Program-made: the position numbers and the translations under genes
Notes under the pieces: generated by a model
What the model was told of the DNA's origin: nothing
What the model saw: the letters and a program-made list of their open reading frames with translations, nothing else
Database searches by the model: none
Shown here: piece after piece, positions 7,436 to 15,389 of the stretch
Layout of the letters: every line of letters begins with the position of its first letter
Position numbering within the stretch: position 1 is the stretch's first letter
IMG/VR virus record: IMGVR_UViG_3300034375_013195
Span: 1-52,805 of that record
Source of the DNA: a virus
Direction: 5' to 3' (one strand)
DNA length: 52,805 bases

Positions 7436-7792
7436 TTATCTTGCTGAATCAGCAATTACAGTTATTCTTCCTGTTACGTAGGTTCTTATTCTGCCATCAG
7501 GCAAGGTATATTGAATATCAAAGAAGTATTCACCTGGGGAAACATTGGCTGTTTGAACCCCAGGAATTGCCAAATCAACAACAATTGTTCCCAGGGTTGA
7601 AACGTCTGGGGAAGGGGTTGCCTGAAGCAAAGCAACAGTATCTTCAGTATCTGCCTTCATCTGAAACAGAATTGAAGTTCCTGTATAATCATAAGAAGGA
7701 TCTGAATTATTATTCGTAGTGAATTTTTTTATAAAATCATCCCCCCTAAAGATTCCGTAATTTCTTGAAGTTTGGTATGTTATTGTTGACAT
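7436..7792 (-). CDS. Baseplate/BppU-like N-terminal domain protein
   Basis: A 118-residue beta-rich protein beginning MSTITYQTSRNYGIFRGDDF. The pattern rGDdF...f....TGtsilFqmK...G.......G.Y.fdiq...pdGrirTyvtGritV matches the N-terminal domain of phage baseplate upper (BppU) and related fibre-anchor proteins. It lies directly upstream of the collagen-like fibre, so it probably anchors or caps that fibre on the tail tip. The assignment is by pattern only. Confidence 0.55.
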   Translation of the reverse strand: MSTITYQTSRNYGIFRGDDFIKKFTTNNNSDPSYDYTGTSILFQMKADTEDTVALLQATPSPDVSTLGTIVVDLAIPGVQTANVSPGEYFFDIQYTLPDGRIRTYVTGRITVIADSAR

Positions 7793-7796
7793 AATT

Positions 7797-8267
7797 TTAC
7801 TTTGTATTCATTACCTGAGAAGAAGTAAAAAAGAACCCATTGCCTGAAGGGGGCATTTGCAACCATTCTAAAACAACATAGCCCCCCCCTTTCTTTCTGT
7901 ATCTGTTTTTAAACTTAGGATAATCAACAACAGGTTTTTTCTTGAATTCCTCCCATGCCTGCCTTGTAGCCTCCACATCTTCAGGATGAACAAAGGAAAG
8001 AAAATGAGAAGCCTTCAGTTCTTCCTGCTCCCAGCCTAAAACCTCTGTAAAATAGGGATTAACCAGAAGAAACCTTCCTTCAGGGGAAAGAATTACATTC
8101 AGGCAGAAATCTTGCCTGATGAACATTTGAAAAAGGGATTCTGCAAAAACAATGCTTTTTAATCTTTCAATTGATCCTGTTGAATCCATTTCTGCAATGA
8201 TGTTTGCAATCTCCTTATTAAGTCTTTGCAAGGGGCCTAATTTAAAAACGCTAAAAAACCTTTTCAT
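7797..8267 (-). CDS. PAS-domain protein
   Basis: A 156-residue protein. Residues ~1-45 are helical, and residues ~50-155 form a recognisable PAS fold: LSPEGRFLLVNPYFTEVLGW, then FVHPEDV, then FKNRYRKKGGGYVVLEW. PAS domains sense small molecules, light or redox state and usually sit in signalling proteins, but no kinase, cyclase or HTH output is attached here. It overlaps the upstream single-pass membrane protein by 4 bp (ATGA), so the two probably work together. Its location between connector and fibre genes is odd for a sensor. It may be a moron acting on the host during infection, or a PAS-like fold reused structurally. The domain call is firm; the role is unknown. Confidence 0.75.
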   Translation of the reverse strand: MKRFFSVFKLGPLQRLNKEIANIIAEMDSTGSIERLKSIVFAESLFQMFIRQDFCLNVILSPEGRFLLVNPYFTEVLGWEQEELKASHFLSFVHPEDVEATRQAWEEFKKKPVVDYPKFKNRYRKKGGGYVVLEWLQMPPSGNGFFFTSSQVMNTK

Positions 8268-8596
8268 TCCTTAATATGATCTAAAATCTTGTTCAACTTA
8301 TCTTCAAGGGCTGTTTCCTTTGAAGCATAATCCTTGAAGAAAGCTTTAACTTCAAAAATGAATTCTTTTATATCTGTTCTAAGGCCCTTATCTTCTTCAT
8401 GTGTGAACAACATTTTAGTCATTAGTTCAGTGACCTTCTGAAGAAGAACAGCCCTTTCTGCCTGCTCTTTTACAAGCCTGAGCCAAAGGGCAGCAACTGC
8501 TGCAATTAAAACAGCAACAAGAAGCCCGTAAGCATAAGCATTGAAAGGACTTGCCTTCAATGCCTGTTCTGATATTTGTAACAGCTCTAGATTCAT
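8264..8596 (-). CDS. Single-pass membrane protein with coiled coil (holin or partner)
   Basis: A 110-residue protein with one hydrophobic helix (about residues 20-42, AYGLLVAVLIAAVAALWLRLV) followed by a long amphipathic, charged coiled coil to the C-terminus (LDHIKE). A membrane anchor with a cytoplasmic coiled coil fits a holin-like or signalling adaptor protein. It lies between the connector gene and the PAS gene, which it overlaps by 4 bp. A holin role is possible from size and position, but no endolysin is recognised nearby. Confidence 0.55.
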   Translation of the reverse strand: MNLELLQISEQALKASPFNAYAYGLLVAVLIAAVAALWLRLVKEQAERAVLLQKVTELMTKMLFTHEEDKGLRTDIKEFIFEVKAFFKDYASKETALEDKLNKILDHIKE

Positions 8597-8608
8597 AAGA
8601 TCAAGAAA

Positions 8609-9079
8609 TTACGTTTTTCTTGATTGTGCAATTTTTGAACCTAACTTCCTGAAATTTCCTCTGCTGTTATAAAGGGGGAAAGATTGTTTGTTTTCCTCTA
8701 CATATTTGATGAACTTTTCAAGATAGGCAAGGCCTAAAGATCTATTATCCCCAGCTTTCTGGGAAAGTTCCTTCAGAGAAACGGGGGAAGAATATTCATT
8801 TTCCTTTTTTACAAACCCTAATTTTGTTGTGTGGTTTTGACCATTAAGAATATGCCTTGCAAAAGCATAATAAGAAACAGCAGGCTTCAACAGATCAAGG
8901 GCTGCTGCATTGTCACCTGATGCAGGGTTTGCATCAAGATCTGCAAGAAAGGCTTCCCCAATTTGGGGCCTTATATCAGCAAATTCTGCTTCCCTGATCC
9001 TGTTTGTAAGATCTGCTTCCCTGTAATTCTGGGGAATTTCAATATACTGCCTTATATCTTCAACAGTTGTTGTTGCCAT
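8609..9079 (-). CDS. Head-tail connector-like protein
   Basis: A 156-residue mostly helical protein (MATTTVEDIRQYIEIPQNY, then FADIRPQIGEAFLADL, then YYAFARHILNGQ). Position immediately downstream of the portal, size and helical pattern fit the adaptor/connector family (gp6-like or DUF6712-like). The equivalent place in element B is held by the gene at 46203-46844, which shares the helical YEVRYFSP/VEDIRQYIEIP-type opening and the late Y..L..Y... helix. It would form the ring that joins the portal to the tail. Confidence 0.55.
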   Translation of the reverse strand: MATTTVEDIRQYIEIPQNYREADLTNRIREAEFADIRPQIGEAFLADLDANPASGDNAAALDLLKPAVSYYAFARHILNGQNHTTKLGFVKKENEYSSPVSLKELSQKAGDNRSLGLAYLEKFIKYVEENKQSFPLYNSRGNFRKLGSKIAQSRKT

Positions 9080-9088
9080 TTGATTGAA

Positions 9089-10249
9089 TTATTCTTCAGG
9101 ATCTGAAGCCTGTGTTGTTTGTTCGTTCTCTGCTCCAAATCTCAAAGGAATTACCTTGTAATTCCCTGAGGCTGAAAGCCTGATTCCTGGGGCAGTATGT
9201 TTATCTATATCTGCAAGAATAGATTCAAAATCAGCCCTTTCTTCTTGTGTGTGGGTATTATACAAGCTGAAGGCTGTTGCAATCTCATTTGCTGAACCCA
9301 ATTTCCCAGGAACAAGAACCCCCTTCAGGGCAGGGGTTTGCCCAAATTTCTGCATGATAGCAGCCTTAGCATCTTCCCTTGTTTGTTTCAGCCTACCATC
9401 AAAATTTTGCTGCTCGTATTTCTCAAAGAAGGGTTTTGTTTCATCATCAACCCCAAACAGCAGAAGAACAGAATTTGCATCTTCTGTTCCTTGAAACTTT
9501 GAAACTTCATTCCTAATTGCATTTTCTTCTTCTTCAGTTTCCTGTTCTGGGAATCCCAGGATTGAAGAAGGAACAAAATTATTATCAGCAGAGTTTGCAG
9601 CAAAGGCAGCAGAAGAAGCATCTGCCCTTACATCATCAATAACAGCATCAATTGTTGATGTAACATAGGTATTGAAGCCTTCTTCTGTCCAATAAAGGGC
9701 CTGCCCCCTGTATTTTTCAAGGCCCCCAGCAAGCTCAATTTGGGCAGCAACAGCTTCAGGATCAGGATTAAAACAATCAACAACCTGGGGGGCTGTTTTT
9801 TCATTCTTATGAAGCCTTCTCATTTCCCAATCAGACCAAATATGTATTTTTGAAACAAGGCCTGCTGAATCCTTAGGACCCAATCTTGCATACTTCCAGG
9901 GAATAAATGAAATGCTTGCAATTTCAAGCAAAGCATTATAATTGAAATGAAGGCAGAACCCCCTGTTCAAGGCAATTGATCTTGTAATCTGTCTTTTTAT
10001 CTGAATGAACTTTTGCCCCTGGGAATTTACTTTTCTTTCATCAATTGAAGCATCTTCAAAGCCTTCCCCCCTTATGAATTTTGCCTTTGTAGCAACGCAA
10101 GAATCAGCCATTGGGGAGGCCCCTGCAAAAAGCTCCATTCTTTGAGGGTAGAGATTATCAGTATCAAAGGATTGAATCTTGAACCCCCAATCCTCAAAAA
10201 TATTTACCCTTCTTTTTGGGGTTCTTATTGTATGTGCCTTAATAGCCAT
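9089..10249 (-). CDS. Portal protein
   Basis: A 386-residue protein placed between the major capsid/minor genes and the connector. Features typical of portals are the early segment PMADSCVATKAKFIRGEGF (about residues 45-65), the strand-helix middle with WKYARLGP (about residues 105-115), and the late helical part DGRLKQTREDAKAAIMQKFGQTPALKGV. It is shorter than most HK97-type portals but similar to element B's portal in order of parts (439 residues). It would form the dodecameric DNA gate and dock the terminase. The acidic C-terminus (TTQASDPEE) is presumably disordered. Confidence 0.65.
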   Translation of the reverse strand: MAIKAHTIRTPKRRVNIFEDWGFKIQSFDTDNLYPQRMELFAGASPMADSCVATKAKFIRGEGFEDASIDERKVNSQGQKFIQIKRQITRSIALNRGFCLHFNYNALLEIASISFIPWKYARLGPKDSAGLVSKIHIWSDWEMRRLHKNEKTAPQVVDCFNPDPEAVAAQIELAGGLEKYRGQALYWTEEGFNTYVTSTIDAVIDDVRADASSAAFAANSADNNFVPSSILGFPEQETEEEENAIRNEVSKFQGTEDANSVLLLFGVDDETKPFFEKYEQQNFDGRLKQTREDAKAAIMQKFGQTPALKGVLVPGKLGSANEIATAFSLYNTHTQEERADFESILADIDKHTAPGIRLSASGNYKVIPLRFGAENEQTTQASDPEE

Positions 10250-10258
10250 CTGAGGGAA

Positions 10259-10876
10259 TTATTTTTTCTTTGCTGCCTTTCTTGTTGGGGTAGGGGTTTT
10301 TGAAGCCTGGGGAGGCTGCTGGGGATCTTCTGAGGAAGCTTCAGGCTGTTCTGCCTGGGGCTGTTGCTTTTTCTTGTTCAGATTTGCAATCATGCCTTCA
10401 ACATCTTCTTTAGAAAGCTGAGTCCTTAGGCCCCAAAAGATAAGATCTTCTTTTTTTATACCCATTTCAAAAGCCATTTCAAAAGCCATTGGGGTAAGTT
10501 CAAAATTCTGAAGAACCTTTGCAGAATGATTAATCCATTCTTCAGCAACCTGATCTGTTAAATTATCATTATTGAACCTTACAGGCCCATTTTGTGCTTT
10601 CCAATTGAAGCCCCTGGTTCCCTTCAGCTTGAAGATTCTGTTTGTTTGTTCGTTCATAACTTCCTTTTTAGTGAAAATTGAAATGATTTCTTCTCTGCTA
10701 AATTTACGAAAATTTCGAAAAGCATCACTTAAACAGATAATGCAATCAGTATCAAGGGGCTTTCCTGTTTGCTTGAAGTGAAATATATTCAGAACGTGCT
10801 TAAAGGAAGGGGCTTCAGAAAGTTCCCTTGCAGTTACTTTCTGAAGCCCCTCAATTGCCTTATGTAAGGCTTCCAT
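10259..10876 (-). CDS. Head-module protein with Gln/Pro linker, hypothetical
   Basis: A 205-residue protein with a helical N-terminal region (MEALHKAIEGLQKVTARELSE), a charged middle with repeated FEMAFEMG, and a C-terminal Gln/Pro/Ala linker ending TPTRKAAKKK. The linker DNA repeats a 26-bp word found in erf. The basic tail could touch DNA or capsid. It sits between the 188-residue structural gene (TAATG overlap) and the portal, a place where phages often keep a scaffold, minor head or chaperone gene. The family is not recognised. Confidence 0.55.
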   Translation of the reverse strand: MEALHKAIEGLQKVTARELSEAPSFKHVLNIFHFKQTGKPLDTDCIICLSDAFRNFRKFSREEIISIFTKKEVMNEQTNRIFKLKGTRGFNWKAQNGPVRFNNDNLTDQVAEEWINHSAKVLQNFELTPMAFEMAFEMGIKKEDLIFWGLRTQLSKEDVEGMIANLNKKKQQPQAEQPEASSEDPQQPPQASKTPTPTRKAAKKK

Positions 10877-11442
10877 TACAGCAAGGCTTCAACTTCAGCA
10901 GTTGTTGTTGCATAATCAGTATTCAAGTACTGACGAGGAAGCTTAGGTTCAGCAGGCAAATTATCAGGGGTTCTCAGAACCCCATTGAAGAGGCCGTTGC
11001 TTTCAACATCGTTCAATATACGGGTAAGTTCTTCAAGCCTCAGCCCAACATCCCAACCATAAATTTCATATTTATCCCCTAAGGTTTCTGTTACGATAAC
11101 AAACAACCCATTTGCAAGCTTTTCAAGCTCATTCTTTGTTGCTTGGTCGATCTTGAAGGCCCTGAAGCCTACCTGATGGCTGTAACGAGAAACAGAACCC
11201 TGCCTTACAAGGGAATGTTCTGGGGCAATGCTTTGATTTTGCCCTGTAATTACAAAGGCTGTTTTTGTTGCCTTCAGAGCAAGGGAAGTTACCATTCCAG
11301 CAGCATCAGTTGTTGACGCTGTTTTATCAACATCTGCTTTGTTGATGATGAAGATTCGATCAGCAGAGCCCCCAACAGGGATATTGGCGCAATCAATTTG
11401 AACGCTTGCTGCCATTTCCCCGCAAATAGTTGTATAAGACAT
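10876..11442 (-). CDS. Putative minor structural protein, 188 residues
   Basis: A strand-rich protein (MSYTTICGEMAASVQIDC; DRIFIINKADVDKT; DKYEIYGWDVGLRLEEL). Its layout matches the element B gene at 43984-44529, which occupies the same relative site: both open with Cys-containing short segments, both have a 'FIINKADVD / IYYCQKSDIS' strand followed by a G-rich turn, and both end with a '.YEIYGWDVG / IYKVMGYDVD' strand. That parallel supports a conserved head or tail-tube component. The start TAATG overlap with the downstream gene indicates coupling. Confidence 0.55.
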   Translation of the reverse strand: MSYTTICGEMAASVQIDCANIPVGGSADRIFIINKADVDKTASTTDAAGMVTSLALKATKTAFVITGQNQSIAPEHSLVRQGSVSRYSHQVGFRAFKIDQATKNELEKLANGLFVIVTETLGDKYEIYGWDVGLRLEELTRILNDVESNGLFNGVLRTPDNLPAEPKLPRQYLNTDYATTTAEVEALL

Positions 11443-11490
11443 ATCTTAATTTTTTTGAAGATTTTGATGAATTAATTGCTAATTATTGGC

Positions 11491-11700
11491 TTAGCCTGTT
11501 ACCCTGTTGAAGTTTCCTTCCCCAAAATGTTTAATTGCTGTTGATTCCCTGAAGAACCATTCTTTCTTTGACTTGCTGACAAAAGCAACAGCCCCAGGAT
11601 TTGCCTTCAGGAATGCAAACATTCCTGCAAAAGCCTTATCAGATCTTGAAGGCCCTGCCTGTTTTGGGGTTGCTGTTTTTGGGGTTGTTCCTTTTTTCAT
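11491..11700 (-). CDS. Small basic head-module protein, 69 residues
   Basis: A 69-residue protein with a Lys/Thr/Pro-rich disordered N-terminus (KKGTTPKTATPKQAG) and a small folded part (FLKANPGAVAFVSKSKKEWFF). It lies directly after the major capsid gene and a hairpin. It may be a decoration or minor capsid protein. Unrecognised. Confidence 0.5.
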   Translation of the reverse strand: MKKGTTPKTATPKQAGPSRSDKAFAGMFAFLKANPGAVAFVSKSKKEWFFRESTAIKHFGEGNFNRVTG

Positions 11701-11715
11701 TGCTTATTGAGTTTA

Positions 11716-11747
11716 AGAAGGGTAGGGGCAGAGCCCCTGGACCTTCT
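11716..11747. other. Hairpin between capsid gene and next gene
   Basis: AGAAGG...AGGGGC (11716-11729) and GCCCCT...CCTTCT (11733-11747) form a two-part stem with a 3-nt loop just after the capsid stop. It could stabilise capsid mRNA or attenuate read-through into the downstream genes. There is no long T-run on the minus side. Confidence 0.6.
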
Positions 11748-11752
11748 AGTTA

Positions 11753-12682
11753 TTATGCGTTATAAGCAACAACTTCTTCCCCCCATGAAAATTGAACGCC
11801 TCCCTTGAAGGCCATCTTCATGAATTCCATTTCAGAATTGGCAGCAAGCTTGCCTGCCTTAATCTGATTGAAATCATTTCTGAATTTGATCGCAAAATGA
11901 AGATTTGATGACATATCAGCAGAAGCAACGCAAGCAAGAATTTTATCTTTTGGAACGCCTGCTGTTGGAACAAGCTGCTTGCCTCTGAACAATCGGGGAG
12001 GCTCCTGCCAATCTTCAGAACCTTTATTTGCTTTGTTTCGCTGTGCGGTTCCGTACAAATACCAATCTTCAATGCTGCAAAAAATCTTCCAATCAGGGGA
12101 AGCTTTTACCCTTGCAGGGGCTGCATCAAATACCCTGCCCAATTCCCCTACAATGTTTGCATCTGTCAAAACAACAGGGGTTGCAACATCAATTACAGAA
12201 GCATCTGCTGAAGCAACTTTGAAGATACCATCAAAGTACTCAAGGGGATCTGAAGAAAGGGCTGTATCACCTTGCCAAATGATATTCTCAAGCTGCTCCC
12301 CATGAATTCTTAGGAATTCAGACATAATTGCCATCTGAACAGATTGGGGCAATTCCTGAAAAACAAAGGCAGAACCTTCAGGCTGAAAAGGCCTCCAAAA
12401 AGAAGCAAAAGATTCAGGATCATATTCTGCGTAAAGCATATATCCCCCCGTAATAATTGCAGCCTCATCGAAGGTAAGGGTTCCTGAATCCCCTGTTACA
12501 GGGGAAGGCTTGTAAGGCTGAACAAGGTTTGTTGCCTTAATTCTGGGAATGCTGATTTTTGAATTTACCCCTGAATGTACTCTTATGTGACCGTTTTCAA
12601 CAGTCGGATTTCCCAGGGTCATCAGGGTAACAATGGTTTCAAGAAATTCACCACCGTAAGAGCTGGTTACTGAAGCAGCCAT
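11753..12682 (-). CDS. Major capsid protein
   Basis: A 309-residue protein directly downstream of the protease, in the classic protease-capsid-portal order. It has the mix expected of an HK97-fold capsid: an N-terminal strand region (PTVENGHIRVHSGVNSKISIPRIK), a long helix (QSVQMAIMSEFLRIHGEQLENIIWQGD; spine), an A-domain-like part (RVKASPDWKIFCSIEDWYLYG) and a C-terminal strand FMKMAFKGGVQFSWGEEVV. The family cannot be named from the sequence alone. It would build the icosahedral shell. Confidence 0.7.
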   Translation of the reverse strand: MAASVTSSYGGEFLETIVTLMTLGNPTVENGHIRVHSGVNSKISIPRIKATNLVQPYKPSPVTGDSGTLTFDEAAIITGGYMLYAEYDPESFASFWRPFQPEGSAFVFQELPQSVQMAIMSEFLRIHGEQLENIIWQGDTALSSDPLEYFDGIFKVASADASVIDVATPVVLTDANIVGELGRVFDAAPARVKASPDWKIFCSIEDWYLYGTAQRNKANKGSEDWQEPPRLFRGKQLVPTAGVPKDKILACVASADMSSNLHFAIKFRNDFNQIKAGKLAANSEMEFMKMAFKGGVQFSWGEEVVAYNA

Positions 12683-12750
12683 ATTTTTTTTGTTTCGTTA
12701 AAAGATTGATTGAAAAATTGTCAATTTGATTTATTCAAAGAAGGTTGCAA

Positions 12751-13842
12751 TCAGGCCCCCAACAGTTTCTTCTGTCGTTGCTTTGCTGCCTCCCTGATTC
12801 TTCTCATTTCTTCATTCATATTCTTAAAAACAGGGGCAGGGGCTGCTTTTACAGTTTCCGTTCTGCCTGCTTTGTTCTGAATGTTGCTCCCAGGGTGCTT
12901 GAAACCATTTGAAACCTGATTCCTTGCTTGATTATCTGTTTGCTGCTGAAACAGATCAACCATTGCCAAAACAGAAACCTGAAGTTCTTCAAGATTCTGC
13001 ATCATTACTTGCTGCTGATTCTGAAGATTCTGAATCTGAGCTTCCTGATTTGGCTGCTTTTGTTCCAGGCTTTCAATTCTGCCTGCCTTCATTTGAATCA
13101 GCAGGCCTGATTGGGTTTCATGCTGTCCATCTTCCAGGGCCTGCCCTTCAACGGTTACAGAATCCCCAACTGCAATTTCTTCCCCAGCAGTTTGAACTTC
13201 TGCTGTTGTTCCGTTGACTAAGTTCAAAGCAAGGGCTTCAGGTTGAACAGGCTTCAGCCCCATTTTTGCCTTGAATTCTGATAAGAAATTCTTTTTCATG
13301 TTTTTTGAATATTTGTTTACTACTTCAACAAACCTTAATACATCAGTAACAAAACCAAGTTCAAAGGCATCATCTGCTGAAAGGATTACTGGATTATTCA
13401 TCATGAAAGCAACATCTTCTTCAGGAAGGCCTGTAAGGTTCTGGTAAACCTTATTCAGTTCTTCCTGCTTGCGCTGAAGGAAGTCTGCTGTTTTTCTGAG
13501 TTCTTCAGCATCCCCTGAAGTTGCCTCAACAAAAGGATTGTGAATGAAGTAATCAGTTAATTCAGCAATCTTTCTTTCAGTTGCTGCTGAGAAAATCAAG
13601 GTTGTAACAGATCCAATAAAACCTGATCCAAATCCTTCAATTCCCTTTCCCGTTGCCCTCTTATATTCTTGAAGTTCTTCAAAAATAGTTACCCCCTGAA
13701 ACAGGTTGCCCCCTGGGGAATCGTAGACATTAAGCAGAAGAACAGAATCAGGATCAGCTTTTGCTGCCTGAATGATAGGAACAACCCCCTGGGCTGTTGT
13801 GTCAATTCCTATTTCCCCAAAAATGTTGATATTGTAATTCAT
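12751..13842 (-). CDS. ClpP-type prohead protease fused to scaffold
   Basis: A 363-residue protein. Residues ~1-170 form a ClpP/S49-like serine protease: YDSPGGNLFQG near 40-50, the catalytic Ser in GFIGSVTT (Ser about 78) and the catalytic His in FIHNPF (His about 101). A disordered, Gln- and Glu-rich C-terminal half with predicted coiled coil (IESLEQKQPNQEAQIQNLQ) acts as scaffold in this family, being cleaved after assembly. The same two-part design is seen in element B's protease. The gene directly precedes the major capsid. The divergent regulatory region at 13843-13950 lies upstream. Confidence 0.8.
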   Translation of the reverse strand: MNYNINIFGEIGIDTTAQGVVPIIQAAKADPDSVLLLNVYDSPGGNLFQGVTIFEELQEYKRATGKGIEGFGSGFIGSVTTLIFSAATERKIAELTDYFIHNPFVEATSGDAEELRKTADFLQRKQEELNKVYQNLTGLPEEDVAFMMNNPVILSADDAFELGFVTDVLRFVEVVNKYSKNMKKNFLSEFKAKMGLKPVQPEALALNLVNGTTAEVQTAGEEIAVGDSVTVEGQALEDGQHETQSGLLIQMKAGRIESLEQKQPNQEAQIQNLQNQQQVMMQNLEELQVSVLAMVDLFQQQTDNQARNQVSNGFKHPGSNIQNKAGRTETVKAAPAPVFKNMNEEMRRIREAAKQRQKKLLGA

Positions 13843-13950
13843 GCCTCAGCAATTTATAAACTGCTGATGCTTAATATTTTCAGCTTAATCTGTAATTAAG
13901 CTTGATTAATTACTTTTTAATTATGTAATTGCTGATTAAAGAAAAGTAAA
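13843..13950. promoter_or_regulatory. Divergent regulatory region with stacked inverted repeats
   Basis: This 108-bp gap separates the leftward head operon from the plus-strand cassette. It contains TCAGCA...TGCTGA (13846-13867), a perfect AGCTTAAT-N5-ATTAAGCT (13882-13902) and ATTAATTA-CTTTT-TAATTA (13905-13923). The last has relatives at 15390 and about 31522. These look like operators of a bidirectional switch; no promoter hexamer is certain. Confidence 0.6.
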
Positions 13951-14296
13951 ATGAAACCCCTATTCCCCCCCCAAAAAAACAGCATCCATTCCCCAGGCTG
14001 TTGAAAAGTACATTGCAGGGTATAATCTTGAATTATACCCTGCTTACCCTAAGGGGAAAATAATGCTTGTTGAAACAACCCCTTCAGGGTTTCCTTTGCC
14101 CCCAGGGGCCTGCTTCATTATCTCAGGCCTGAAAGATCATGTTGCAATAAGATCTGCTTACAATCCCAGCTTCAGCCCTGTTCAATTCTACATTAACAGA
14201 ATGAAGGCAGTTAATATTGAAGAATCAACCTGGGCTTTCAGCAGAAGGATCATTGAAGAAATATACAAGCCAATAATTAGAAGCAATAATCAATGA
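13951..14296 (+). CDS. Hypothetical protein interrupted by +1 frame change
   Basis: An ATG at 13951 with the AAAGTAAAATGAA context starts MKPLFPP. After a C8-A7 run (13965-13979) the open frame continues one base over as KTASIPQAVEKYIAGYNLE and runs through METTPSGF-like coding to 14296. Removing one base would give one 114-residue protein. An internal ATG at 14063 would give only 77 residues without the leader. The likely explanations are a homopolymer sequencing or assembly slip, a real phase-variable tract, or +1 frameshifting. The product is unrecognised, with a mixed helix/strand pattern (GACFIISGLKDHVAIRSAY). Its end overlaps the next gene (ATGA). Confidence 0.55.
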
Positions 14297-14541
14297 TAAT
14301 TCATAGATTTTTAACCTGGGGCCTTTGTAGGTATGCAGATGCTGTTTCAGTTCTGGGATCTTATATCAGAACCCAGGGGAGAATTATTCAGGCAATCATT
14401 TCAATGAATCCTGCTAAGGCTGTTGAAGCCTTCTCTGATTTTGCTGCTGTTAATAAGGCCCTGAAAGGAATGGGAATTGATACAGAAACCCCCATTCCTG
14501 AGGAAGAAGGCCCCCAGGCATCTGATAAATTATTCTTTTGA
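14293..14541 (+). CDS. Small hypothetical protein, 82 residues
   Basis: Overlaps the previous gene by ATGA, so the two are translationally coupled. The N-terminus is helical and slightly hydrophobic (MIIHRFLTWGLCRYADAVSVLG), followed by a helix with AKAVEAFSDFAAVNKALKGMG and a Pro/Glu-rich tail (ETPIPEEEGPQ). Unrecognised. It belongs to the only plus-strand cassette of element A. Confidence 0.55.
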   Translation: MIIHRFLTWGLCRYADAVSVLGSYIRTQGRIIQAIISMNPAKAVEAFSDFAAVNKALKGMGIDTETPIPEEEGPQASDKLFF

Positions 14542-14602
14542 ACAGCAGGCAAATAATAATGCTATTTAACATAATGTAAATTATGAGAAAAAGTAAATTC
14601 CA

Positions 14603-14869
14603 ATGATAACAGTAAAACAAATTCAAGCTATCATCAAAGAAAATAATCTTCCTGAAGATGCAATCTTTGAATTTAAGATCAGGGAAGGAATCTCTTACTT
14701 GTATGTAAAAACCCCAAATGGATTAATGAATTACCCTGGGTTCAAAAGCTTTAAGGAAATACTTTCAGAGAAGCTTGCACAGGAAGAAGATCTTAATCCT
14801 TACGAAGCAGCAGCATCTGCTTTTGCTGCTCAATTTGGCGTATTTGGAACCTACAACCCTACCCCATGA
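14603..14869 (+). CDS. Small hypothetical protein, 88 residues
   Basis: MITVKQIQAIIKENNLPEDA opens a helical segment; a short strand region (FEFKIREGISYLYVKTPNGL) follows, then an acidic end. Unrecognised. Spacing and the ATGA overlap with the next ORF place it in the same plus-strand operon as its neighbours. Confidence 0.55.
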   Translation: MITVKQIQAIIKENNLPEDAIFEFKIREGISYLYVKTPNGLMNYPGFKSFKEILSEKLAQEEDLNPYEAAASAFAAQFGVFGTYNPTP

Positions 14870-14970
14870 AAGACAAAAAGAACAACCCCTTAGAAGAACA
14901 GGGATCAGATCCTTATGAATTGACAGAATTCAAACTTGTTTCAGCCTTTGATGATTCATCCCCAATTTAA
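14866..14970 (+). CDS. 34-residue peptide gene
   Basis: An ATG at 14866 overlaps the stop of the previous gene (ATGA) and encodes MKDKKNNPLEEQGSDPYELT...DDSSPI, an acidic disordered peptide, ending at a TAA at 14968-14970. The coupled start supports it as a real gene. A bidirectional terminator follows. Confidence 0.5.
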   Translation: MKDKKNNPLEEQGSDPYELTEFKLVSAFDDSSPI

Positions 14971-15022
14971 GACCCTTCTTAAATCAAAGCTGAAGAAACC
15001 TTCCAGAAGATCAGGGAGGCAA

Positions 15023-15054
15023 ACAAAAAAAGGCAGGAATGATTCCTGCCTTTC
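15023..15054. terminator. Bidirectional terminator between convergent genes
   Basis: AGGCAGGA and TCCTGCCT (15031-15038, 15044-15051) around ATGAT, preceded by an A7 run and followed by TTT. It ends the plus-strand cassette and the leftward tail operon. Confidence 0.8.
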
Positions 15055-15082
15055 GCCTTACTTTCTATTCAATCTTAAAGAA

Positions 15083-15364
15083 CTATTTTCTTAATCTTCT
15101 TTTAAACCTTTCAAATCTTCCTTTCATCAGCTTCTGATTCCCCCTAAAGTAATCAACCCCAACAGGCCCCAAGTTAAAACCCCAGCAAAGCCCAAAGGAA
15201 TTCATTTGTTCATATTCAGGATGCTTCTTATCAAAGAATACAACTTCAATAATTCTTCCCATGAAATTAATAAGAACTTCAATCTTCCTTGAAGGGTCAA
15301 TCTTTGAAGGCCTTGAATTAGTTATTATTAGGCCCCCTAAAAAAGAATTGTAATAATTTTTCAT
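15083..15364 (-). CDS. Small hypothetical protein, 93 residues
   Basis: The start is taken at 15364 (MKNYYNSFLGGLIITNSRP), which has the AAAGCAAAATGAAA context; the frame is open to 15391 upstream. The fold looks strand-rich (KIEVLINFMGRIIEVVFFDKKH), with a basic C-terminus (RFERFKRRLRK). Unrecognised. A palindrome at 15390 sits just before it, suggesting separate control. Confidence 0.55.
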   Translation of the reverse strand: MKNYYNSFLGGLIITNSRPSKIDPSRKIEVLINFMGRIIEVVFFDKKHPEYEQMNSFGLCWGFNLGPVGVDYFRGNQKLMKGRFERFKRRLRK

Positions 15365-15389
15365 TTTGCTTTTTTTTGTATTGGGCAGC

